Positions 55,501 through 63,509 of a DNA stretch of 64,000 bases are shown here, piece by piece; position 1 is the first letter of the stretch; each line of letters starts with the position of its first letter. This DNA is from Forficula auricularia (Eukaryota > Arthropoda > Insecta > Dermaptera > Forficulidae): contig JALMQS010000187.1 in NCBI GenBank assembly GCA_024734495.1, positions 4,041,965-4,105,964 on the forward strand, read 5' to 3'. The notes under the pieces are model-generated. The model had not been told where the DNA came from and did no database searches. It saw only the letters and a program-made list of their open reading frames with translations. The position numbers and the translations under genes were made by a program.

Positions 55501-55530
55501 TTTCAATCTAATTTAAACTTGGGAATTATT

Positions 55531-55977
55531 TGTTAGAGTTCGTGGCTGTGATGAAACTGTACTAGATGAAGGAGGAGATATCAGCCAAAGATGGAATCAC
55601 TGGGTTCAATAAAACACCATTAATAAGACGTTTCAGCCTGAATTTTATTTGGCCATCTTCAGTCAATTAGGAGTTAATCAAATTTAGGGAACGCGGTTTG
55701 GTTTATAGTGAAACATTGTTAAAATTAAATTAGGTTGGAGGTGGTGGTGTTTCACAAGGAGAAAAATTAAAATACAAAGATTTTGTTTTTTTAGTTTACT
55801 CTAAGAGCTCGAAATATATAGAGTAAACTAAAAAAATCTTTGTCTAATTAGGAGTTATACACAAAATGCGGTACACATATGTGATCGAACCAAGCCTGTT
55901 CAAAAATAAAAAAATTTTTAGCTTCATGTGAATTTATAACGTGCCTGGACCCAAAAGTTTCAGAATGAAAATTTAGG
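55531..55977. mobile_element. Family C half-element with hammerhead-like core, interrupted
   Basis: Collinear with the left arm of family C at 58383-58630. A strict core lies on the minus strand (55627-55662): CTGAAGA, extra T, GGCC/GGCT-type stem over an AAATAAAATTCA loop, GAAACGTC. A 169-bp family E piece (55677-55845) splits it, duplicating AATTAGGAGTTA (55665-55676 and 55846-55857). The right arm is absent. Confidence 0.8.
55677..55845. mobile_element. Family E fragment inserted with 12-bp TSD
   Basis: Perfect 12-bp duplication AATTAGGAGTTA. Contains GGTTTATAGTGAAACAT and GGTGGTGTTTCACAAGGAG, shared with 55985-56320, and a small palindrome TAGTTTACTCTA...TAGAGTAAACTA with GAAATATATAGAG at its tip, the 3' half of the family E hammerhead-like motif. 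Confidence 0.8.
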
Positions 55978-55984
55978 AATTATT

Positions 55985-56320
55985 TGACGAATCATAGTGG
56001 TGTTTCACAAAGAGGAAATAAAATTAAAAAAATTAAAAAAAATTTTAAATTATATTTTGGAGATTTTTGATTTATCTCTATACATATTTCGGGCTATGAA
56101 CCCTTCATCAGGAGGTTTAACAAATGTCTTTTGTTAAACCTCCTGAAATATGTATAGAGATAAATAAAAAATCTCCAAAATATAAATTAAAAGTTTTTTA
56201 ATTTTTTTAATTTTATTTCCTCTTTGTGAAACACCACTATAATCCGTAAAATAATTCCCATGTTCAATATGTTTCACTATAAACCAACATCGCTTTCCCT
56301 AAAAGTTATTAATTTAAACT
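55985..56320. mobile_element. Family E palindrome with hammerhead-like core
   Basis: Arms run from GGAATTATTTGACGAAT to the inverse near 56259, with further matching text to 56320. The left arm has, on the minus strand (56085-56111), CTGATGA, extra A, GGG/CCC stem over TTCATAG, GAAATATGTATAGAG. The right arm has lost about 20 bp that held stem II (CCTCCTGAAATATG). The arms meet over AACAAATGTCTTTTGTT. Confidence 0.78.
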
Positions 56321-56639
56321 TGATTGAAATTCTGGAGAAATTCTTTAGATTCATAGGGGAGAAATTTAATAAGGGGGGTGGTCAAGAAACATAGCAACTT
56401 GAAACGTTTGTTTCTATGTTTATTTATCACAATATTACTCTTAAAGTACTTCTCTAAATGAAAAAAAAATATTGGATTATTTTCGAAAGTTTTCTAAAGA
56501 TTTATAGGTTATATATCTTTAGGCTTATATATGGTATTTTTTTAATTTTATTACATACGATTATGAAAATTTTATTTCTAGTTGTAGCATTCTGTAGAAA
56601 CCTTGAAATACGTTTATGAACCGATAATAAAATTCCCAC

Positions 56640-57470
56640 TAGGGTGGTCCTTATTTTGGCTATTTTCGATTTTTTACGCTGACAGAGGCTCATATGATTC
56701 GAAATAAATAAAAAAAAATTCCCCAAGTTTCAAGTCTTTATCTCGATTTCAACCTGTGCGCACAGTGCATAAGGTTTTTAATTGAAAAGTTTTTGTTTTG
56801 CCGAGAGTAGCAGAGTTGTTGATTCACAAAGAGAAACAAAGAGGTTGCCCTCTGCTTGATGCAGTTCCTAGCCCTCCAGCAGTGACGAAAGAACACCAAG
56901 TTTTCAATATCCATATGATATTGACTCCATGAAAAACATTTATAATTGAAGAAAGACTGATGATGAAGACCAAGTCTTCGAAACTATAGTCTCAAACAAA
57001 TAAATAATATATATACAGATATATCATCTCGATATATATATGTGTGTATGTTTATTTGCATCAAGCAGAGGACAACCTCTTTGTTTCTCTTTGTCATAAG
57101 GTTTCTAAACGATCAATTTTTATTCCGACCAAAGTAATAGTTTGAAAAATTTGAAACTCTGTAAATTTTATTCTTATAATAATAGCTATCCTTGAGAATT
57201 TTTACAGATTTTTAGTTATTATAATTTTGGAGTTTCAGCTAGAAAAAATACTGCTATATCTTAGAGATAATAAGTTATAGACTCTAAAATTATAATAGCT
57301 AAAAATCTGTACAAATTCTGAGGGATACCTACTTATTATAAGGATAAAGTCTACAGAGTTTCAAATTTTTTGAACCATTACTTTGGCCGGAATAAAAAAT
57401 TAATCGTTCAATACTAAAACCCCAATGTTAAAATAAAAATTCGAAAATACCCAAAATAAAGACCACACTA
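56640..57470. mobile_element. Family J hAT-type foldback, copy 2
   Basis: Ends TAGGGTGGTCCTTATTTTGG and, inverted, TAGTGTGGTCTTTATTTTGG. Flanks ATTCCCAC (56632-56639) and ATGCCCAC (57471-57478), 7 of 8. The interior mirrors copy 1 at 31134-32022. A complete B2 element is inserted. Confidence 0.9.
56778..57094 (+). mobile_element. Complete B2 element with best-paired hammerhead-like stem II
   Basis: TSD CATAAGGTTT (56768-56777 and 57095-57104). Ends TTTTGCCGAGAGTAGCAGAG and, at the right, the inverse of ACAAAGAGAAACAAAGAGG. The motif at 56957-56992 reads CTGATGA, extra T, GAAGAC-CAA-GTCTTC (six perfect pairs), GAAACTATAGTC. Only one arm carries the motif. Nested in J2. Confidence 0.88.
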
Positions 57471-57479
57471 ATGCCCACA

Positions 57480-57784
57480 GTAGGTTAGATTTTGTTTATT
57501 TTAAGAAGATTCTGCTACCTTCTTTCCCTTTGAGAAGTTTCGAGTTTTAATACAAAATAAACTGCAACGGATCGTTGCTAAACTTTATCCAAATTCATTT
57601 GAAATATTAATATGTTCTTGAGTAAAGTACTTTAAAATATAATTTTACTAAAAACTTTATTTAACCTTTTTTGTGGTCCCCAAGGTACTTAATTAGGATA
57701 TTAAATTTCATCAAAATTGGTTAAGTCATTTTCAAGATATTTAGAAAAAACTAAAAAAGTACTGAAATAAAGTACTAATGTTTG
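57480..57784. other. AT-rich DNA, nothing recognised
   Basis: No gene or bounded element visible. Confidence 0.45.
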
Positions 57785-58155
57785 TGGTCCGATATGTACC
57801 AAAAACTAATCAGCGCTTCATTTTGTTAAACTAATGGTAGGTTTTCAATTTCATTTCAATTGGTGCAACGGTGTGGAAAAAATCGTGGGCCAAAAAAACG
57901 ATAACATCCATACATCCATCCATACGCACGCACTAAATGAAAAAATCGCACTTTTTGGCCTCTCGACGAGACCCCATGTAATTTTTGGCAAAACCGTCAC
58001 GTGCTAAAATTCAACCTAATTGAATACTACAATTTGTGACTTTAATTGAGTCCATGGGTTCCGTAGTCTTTACCTGAGGACCCTTTGAAGCCACGCTTGC
58101 CCCGAGAGCGATTCCAATACTTTCTCCCATGCTTCGCATTGGATAAAGTAAAAAA
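57785..58155 (-). mobile_element. Family X copy 3 (most complete)
   Basis: Reads, on the plus strand, GATATGTACCAAAAACTAATC, a CATCCATA tandem tract (57907-57925), CGCACTTTTTGGCC, CGTCACGTGCTAAAATTCAA, CCTGAGGACCCTTTGAAGCC and a terminal hairpin CCCATGCTTCGCATTGG followed by ATAAAGTAAAAA. The order and both ends parallel family A. Confidence 0.82.
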
Positions 58156-58210
58156 ATTCCACTTTAATTTTTGAATTGCCAATCGATTAATGAATTAATA
58201 AAATATATCA

Positions 58211-58907
58211 TTAAATTAAAAGTTTTTTTGCCGAGGGTAGCAGAATTTTTATATATTAAAGGAGACAATAAAATAGTGTGTCTCCATTCATACATTAATT
58301 CCTGTGAATCATTTGTAATAGACTGATGAAGAGGGCAAAACCCTCGAAACTATAGTCTGGTTATAAATAAAATAAATAATATTGTTGGAGTTCGTGGCTG
58401 TGATGAAACTTTACTAGATGAAGGAGGAGGTATCAGCCAAAGATGGAATCACTGGGTTCAATAAAACACCTTTAATAAGACGTTTCGGCCTGAATTTTAT
58501 TTGGCCATCTTCAGTCAATTAGGAGTTATACACAAAATGCGGTACACATATGTGATCGAACCAAGCCTTGTCGAAAATATAAATTTTTTTAGCTTCATGT
58601 GAATTTATAACGTGCCTGGACCCAAAAGTTTTTCATTCTGAAACTTTTGGGTCCAGGCACGTTATAAATTCACATGAAGCTAAAAAAATTTATATTTTCG
58701 ACAAGGCTTGGTTCGATCACATATGTGTACCGCATTTTGTGTATAACTCCTAATTGACTGAAGATGGCCAAATAAAATTCAGGCCGAAACGTCTTATTAA
58801 AGGTGTTTTATTGAACCCAGTGATTCCATCTTTGGCTGATACCTCCTCCTTCATCTAGTAAAATTTATAATTCCAGCAGAAGACACTCTTTTATTGTCTC
58901 CTTCAAA
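58211..58907. mobile_element. Family B foldback, copy with nested palindrome
   Basis: The left end TTTTTTTGCCGAGGGTAGC to about 58382 includes a strict core on the plus strand (58323-58357): CTGATGA, extra A, GAGGG-CAAAA-CCCTC, GAAACTATAGTC. The right end (58863-58907) is ATAATTCCAGCAGAAGACAC. Between them sits family C copy 2. Confidence 0.85.
58383..58862. mobile_element. Family C near-perfect palindrome with two hammerhead-like cores
   Basis: Arms 58410-58630 and 58639-58862 are identical as far as I compared them (about 220 bp each) around TTCATTCTG. Strict cores lie on the minus strand (58479-58514) and plus strand (58758-58793): CTGAAGA, extra T, GGCC-AAATAAAATTCA-GGCC, GAAACGTC. A unique left lead (TGTTGGAGTTCGTGGCTG, 58383-58409) precedes the arms, as in copy 1. 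Nested in family B. Confidence 0.92.
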
Positions 58908-58958
58908 ATATATAATTATTTTCTCTCATATGTTTTTAATCCTAATACTATTTTCGAG

Positions 58959-59034
58959 GGAAATGATCGAGGATTGTACCAGGGAAGTCGTATCGAGTAT
59001 AATCATCAAGGTGTCGTCCAGCGTCTCTACAAAT
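58959..59034 (+). CDS. Candidate host internal exon, 25 codons (unidentified)
   Basis: The acceptor-like TACTATTTTCGAG precedes an open 76-nt stretch that includes LYQGSRIEYNHQGVVQRLYK, and a near-consensus donor AAAT followed by GTAAGT ends it (phase 1). GC is about 47% against about 30% around it. Codon use looks protein-like and no repeat partner exists in the window. It lies 51 bp downstream of the nested B/C elements, which would then be intronic. I do not recognise the protein family. Confidence 0.4.
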
Positions 59035-59040
59035 GTAAGT

Positions 59041-59530
59041 TTGTTTCCACCTACTATATGTTGAAAGTTCCGTGGATAGATTTTTTTGATTTATTAATTT
59101 ATTAATATTTTCTTCTACATGTATTTCAAGTTTAGTGAAATAGAATCTCTAAATCGATAAATCAATATTCCAAAGCTTAGAGAAAATTTATATTTTTTTG
59201 CTATTAAAATACAGTTAATTAACTTTCTATTTAATAATCTATGTATTTTAATTGATGTGTTCATGAAGAATATGTTTTATTAACATTAAAATATACATTT
59301 TTTTAGTAGATATATTTTATAATAAAAGGGGAATTTTCTTGTTCTTTTAAATTTTTTTTAGAAATTAGTTTTTTCAATATATATCATGGATAGATAATTT
59401 GATAGGGATTGTTACTAGAGCACCCAAACGGTTAATTCGAGTTCATGCATTCTCTTGGCTGAATGTAATTGTCTCCCAAGTACAATTCAGAGAATTTTTT
59501 GTATTTTAAGTTTCCACAATAATTACGATT
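59041..59530. other. AT-rich DNA after the candidate exon
   Basis: No second exon found. A patch at 59410-59500 (GCACCCAAACGGTTAATTCG) is of higher complexity. Confidence 0.4.
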
Positions 59531-60182
59531 ATTTTTACTTTACCATACAGTGTATGGTCAAGTATAGTAATCGTGCATGAAAAAAGTGTTTTTTTCCTTC
59601 TTTTTTTCAAAATATCTCAAAAACGGCTGAAATTATTTTGATTAAAAAAATTGAGCGAAACCATGGCATTTCCCTCTATAAAAAACCCTAATAAGTCAAC
59701 ATCGAAAAAATTATATTTTTCGAGATAATAATTGTTTTGTCAAAATGTCTCTTAGTCTATCTGGTTGTCTGTTAGTTAATTAGTTAGTTAGTCTGTGCAT
59801 TACCAAATTTTTGTGGACGAGCTATCTCAAAAGCTAGTGTGAATATCAAAACCAAATTTCACACGTAGATTTGGTCCACTGAGATTAAGAGCTGATTAGA
59901 TTTTGGTGCATATCGACCCAAAATTAAGGGGGGTGGAGGGGGGTTAAAAATTAAAAATCTAGGCCGTTTGAGCAAACTCAACCAAATTTTGTATACATAA
60001 TCAGTGGACCCCAGAAGTCTAAAAATGAAAAAACTAACAGCCAAAAATGGGGGGGGGGGAGGTGGTATAGGGTCAAAAAATGAAAATCTTTGCCATTTAC
60101 CAAACTCAACCAAATTTTGTATACATAATCAGTTGGACCCCAGAAGTCTAAAAATGCAAAAACTAACCGCCCAAAATTGGGA
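59531..60182 (-). mobile_element. Family A copy 8 (truncated at its 5' end)
   Basis: Left hairpin ACCATACAGTGTATGGT intact. Tandem tract at 59752-59797. The right side stops at AAAATTGGG where the family F element begins. The overlapping frames at 59859-60198 on both strands are incidental. Confidence 0.88.
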
Positions 60183-60300
60183 CTTTTCAAAACCCTGAAG
60201 AAGGAGGGAATAGCTTCTGAAACGTCGGTTTTATGAATAAAAAGATAGTGTAAATTATCTTCTTCTTTTTTTGGACTGCCTCATCAATATCCACTTAATT
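60183..60300 (+). ncRNA. Family F copy 2: complete hammerhead-like ribozyme
   Basis: Stem I: AAAACC (60189-60194) pairs with GGTTTT (60227-60232), and beyond an internal loop CTTTT (60183-60187) pairs with AAAAG. Core CTGAAGA (60195-60201). Stem II AGGAG/CTTCT over GGAATAG. GAAAC (60219-60223), then GTC (60224-60226) as cleavage triplet. Stem III is minimal, as in hammerheads that work best as dimers. The tail (AAATTATCTTCTTC, TTGGACTGCCTCA) matches copy 1 at 30280. Confidence 0.7.
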
Positions 60301-60330
60301 CACTTATCAGTCCGTCTCCAAAAATTACTC

Positions 60331-61285
60331 AAATTCAGAGTATTTTCATAAATATAATAATAAGGTCGACTTCAAAATTTCAGGAGGATCTTAAATTTTC
60401 AAATTATTATTCTTTATTCAAATAATTCTATAAAAGACATATTTTGTTTAGAAAAGTATATTGGTTCTTGAAATGAAATATAATTGTTGCATAGTTTCAA
60501 GGGGCAATTAAAATGAATGATTTTTCGAAAAGCGTGCGGATAAAAAATTTGAAGTCCCGGCCTGGTATATCTTGCAGTTCACGCATGTCAAAGACAAGTT
60601 CAGACGAGTTTTAGTCGAATAAAAATTGTTCTAGTTGAGGAACTATTAAAATAGAAATAATACAAAAAAGGAATAAATAAAGATGATTCGAGAATTTCTG
60701 GACTAATCCATTTCAAAGAACTCTCATTATATAAGATCGGAAATAACTAAGAGCGCTATAAACAAGTCATAGCTTTCTTATAGCAATAGAATTAGAAGAA
60801 ATTTAAGATTTTCTTATTAAATTGAAAGTTTTTGTGCCGAGAGTAGCAGAATTTTTATATATTGAAGGAGACAATAAAAGAGTGTGTCTCTGCTGGAATT
60901 ATAAAGTTATCGTTATAAATAAATAAAATTTATAATTCCAGCAGAAGACACACTCTTTAATTGTCTCCTTCAATAAGATTTTCTTATAGAACAGGCTGAT
61001 TCATTGTGGAAGATGCTCGATTTCCATTTCAGGGACTGTGCAGTTTAAGTCACAAGATTTAATTTCTGACTCCTACCCACACTCAGACAAAGCAGTAGCT
61101 ATCCGTTTGGGGCGAAGGTTCAAAAAAAATATATTTTTTCAATATCTAATGTTAAATTTGAAAAATAACGAAAATGATGCGGTATTAGATGAAAAAAAAG
61201 AGCGGAGATTAAAATAGAATTTCAAAAAATGAAGGGTACTCTTTTGGACAGCATCCCCTGGTTGAAAAGTCACTGACCGCCACTG
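60331..61285 (+). mobile_element. hAT-like family K, copy 2, with nested family B
   Basis: Collinear with K1 but lacking its left terminus. The right end is intact: inverse of CAGTGGCGGTCAGTGAC. Contains the minimal family B element at 60818-60973. Confidence 0.75.
60818..60973. mobile_element. Minimal family B element, 14-bp TSD, no ribozyme core
   Basis: Perfect TSD TAAGATTTTCTTAT (60804-60817 and 60974-60987). K1 at about 42977-42996 has the unoccupied site (TTTATGATTTTGTTATAGG). Only 156 bp remain: both outer ends and a short piece of CGTTATAAATAAAT. The hammerhead-like centre is deleted. Confidence 0.93.
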
Positions 61286-61308
61286 ATATACGTATAACGT
61301 ATATATTA

Positions 61309-61546
61309 CAGGGGCGGTCGGTGACATTTTCAACAAGGGGATAGTGTCCAAAAAATACCCCTTCAATTTTTAAAAGGTTAATTTACATTTCGCTCATTTT
61401 TGTAAAATTCATCGATAAACGCAGAATTTTCATTATTTTTCAAATTTAACATTTGATTTTTTTATAACACCGAATGAAAATATTCTTGACGTTTTGAAAT
61501 TTTAGGGATGCCAGCATCCACACCATCCATGGACCGAAAGCCACTA
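61309..61546 (-). mobile_element. hAT-like family K, copy 3 (deletion derivative)
   Basis: Ends CAGGGGCGGTCGGTGAC and, at the other side, the inverse of AGTGGCTTTCGGTCC, with the middle deleted, giving a MITE-sized form. It lies head-on to K2 across a 23-bp palindromic spacer rich in TATACGTATA. Confidence 0.72.
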
Positions 61547-61549
61547 ATT

Positions 61550-62085
61550 AATAGATGATGACCACTTGTGACTTTCTTTAAAATTCTATCAGGCATTTGA
61601 GCTCTTATATTAAATTTGTTGTTGAGACGTTTATCGAGTGATATAATTTTTTCGATATTCGAGAAAATAATTTGTTTCTAAAGCTTAAAAATTGAGACTA
61701 ATTCACAATATACGAATTTTTTGGTCATGTGGAGGGACAAATTAGATTTTTATATACCTATATTAAAAAAATATATACTAGCACCCTCAGGGCCTGCTGT
61801 ATTGTCTGCCTAGACAAAAGCAGACGGAAATAATCATTTAATAGTGGAATATAATACATAATCAAAAGGATTATACGAGAACATATGTTCTTAAAAACCC
61901 ATTAAGAAAAGAACAACGTTTTTTATGTTGCTTCTAATGTGTTTAAGCCTTATAAAATATAACACTAGGAATATGATAGGATTCAGAAAAAAAAATCACT
62001 CGCGTGAAGCCAGAAGAGAGAGTGAATTCTAAAAGGTCCGTTACAAATAGATCTGGAATTTCTCCTCTGCCTATCTTTTATCAAC
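61550..62085. other. AT-rich DNA, nothing recognised
   Basis: No gene or bounded element visible. Confidence 0.45.
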
Positions 62086-62087
62086 AG

Positions 62088-62138
62088 CTCGCATCGCGTC
62101 ATTTCTATTCTTAGACTAATTTATTATTTTATCGACAA
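62088..62138 (+). other. Possible non-coding exon (weak)
   Basis: A good polypyrimidine tract and acceptor (TATCTTTTATCAACAG) at 62072-62087, and a donor GACAA followed by GTAAGT at 62139, enclose 51 nt. Only one frame is open. It could be a 5' UTR exon; weak. Confidence 0.15.
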
Positions 62139-62395
62139 GTAAGTAGAGATAATAACAAGCGCAGATAACAAAAATAATAACATGGTAATCAGAGAAAACT
62201 TTAGCCGAAAAAAAATTTCGATTCATATGTTAAATATTCATTCATTCAACAAACCAAATTTACACCACCAAACGACACTCCACCAACTCTGATAGTTTTA
62301 AAAATTTACTATTTTAAACATTAGTTTTTATTTTAGGTAAATAAACCTAGCAAGTCAAATACTTATATTAAATAATTCTGTTTATTCTATATGAA

Positions 62396-62765
62396 AAAAG
62401 TGTTGTTATTTTTATGCTTTGTTTTTTCGAAATGTCTCAAAAACGGCTGAAAATATTTTGATCAAAAAAATTGAGCGAAACCATGGCGTTACGGTCTAGA
62501 AAAAAACTCTTAAAAGTGAACATCGAAAAAATTAGATTTTACGAGATATTAATTATTTTGTCAAAATATCAGTTAGTACGTTCCTAAATTTTGTGTACAC
62601 TCTAGCTCAAAAACTAGTGTGAATATCAAAAAAAAATTTCACATATAATTTTGATATATTGAGATCAAGAGATGATTTAATTTTGGTTGAAATCGAAGCA
62701 AAAATTAAGGGGGAAAGGAGGTTAAAAAATTAAAATTATAATATTTTCAAACTAAAAAAACAAAT
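62396..62765 (-). mobile_element. Family A copy 9 (truncated both ends)
   Basis: Retains AAAACGGCTGAAAATATTTT, TTGAGCGAAACCATGGCG, CATCGAAAAAATTAGATTT and ACTAGTGTGAATATC. The hairpin end and the right subterminal repeat are missing, as is the tandem tract. The most diverged copy. Confidence 0.75.
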
Positions 62766-62875
62766 AAGAAAAATGAAATATAATATATTTAATATTAGAA
62801 TGAACATATAATAAATATTTTCTCTAAGATTCTTCCAAAACTTAGTGACTTGTAGAATTTAATTTGATAAATTAA

Positions 62876-63505
62876 AGGGTTTATTCAGTAACATAAAATA
62901 AATAAATAGAGTAATTTTAGACAATTAACATTATTTATTAGATAGATTTACTAAACAGTTTCGGTCACCCCTGGTAGAGCATCTTCAGTAGTACTGAAAA
63001 TTGAAACATTTTTTTTATATAGACAATTACACAAAATAAAAACCATAAAATTTCACATTCATACATACAATTTCGATGGAATTTGTCACTCTGAATAATA
63101 TATAACTCATTCTCATTTTATTAACATATATTTCAACAATTTTCAATAAATAAATAATTTAGTAACACTTGTCATTGAATTTAGAATCTGAATTGAACTG
63201 ATGATCAATTACATTTTTTTTTCTATTATTACAATTTATAATTAAATCTCAATAACTAAATCTCACATTAAAATGGTCTATTCTGAAAACACATTAAAAA
63301 GGACTAATTTATACATATTTAATATCTATATATTCACCTTTAATACATTTTTTTATTTAAACATTCATATCTGTCCAAGCTCACAATCCAACAACCAGGA
63401 GCGACTGAAACTGTTTAGTAAATCTAACTAATAAATAATGTTAATTGTCTAAAATTATTCTATTTATTTAATTTATATGACTGAATAAAGCCTTTAATTT
63501 ATAAA
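62876..63505. mobile_element. Family I inverted-repeat element with hammerhead-like core
   Basis: Arms 62876-62990 and 63395-63505 are inverse copies (AACATTATTTATTAG, CTAAACAGTTTCGGTC). The left arm has a strict core on the minus strand: CTGAAGA (62982-62988), extra T, a GCTC/GACC-type stem, then GAAACTGTTTAG. The right arm retains GAAACTGTTTAG but its stem is altered (GAGCGACT). About 400 bp of AT-rich spacer. Confidence 0.68.
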
Positions 63506-63509
63506 AATA

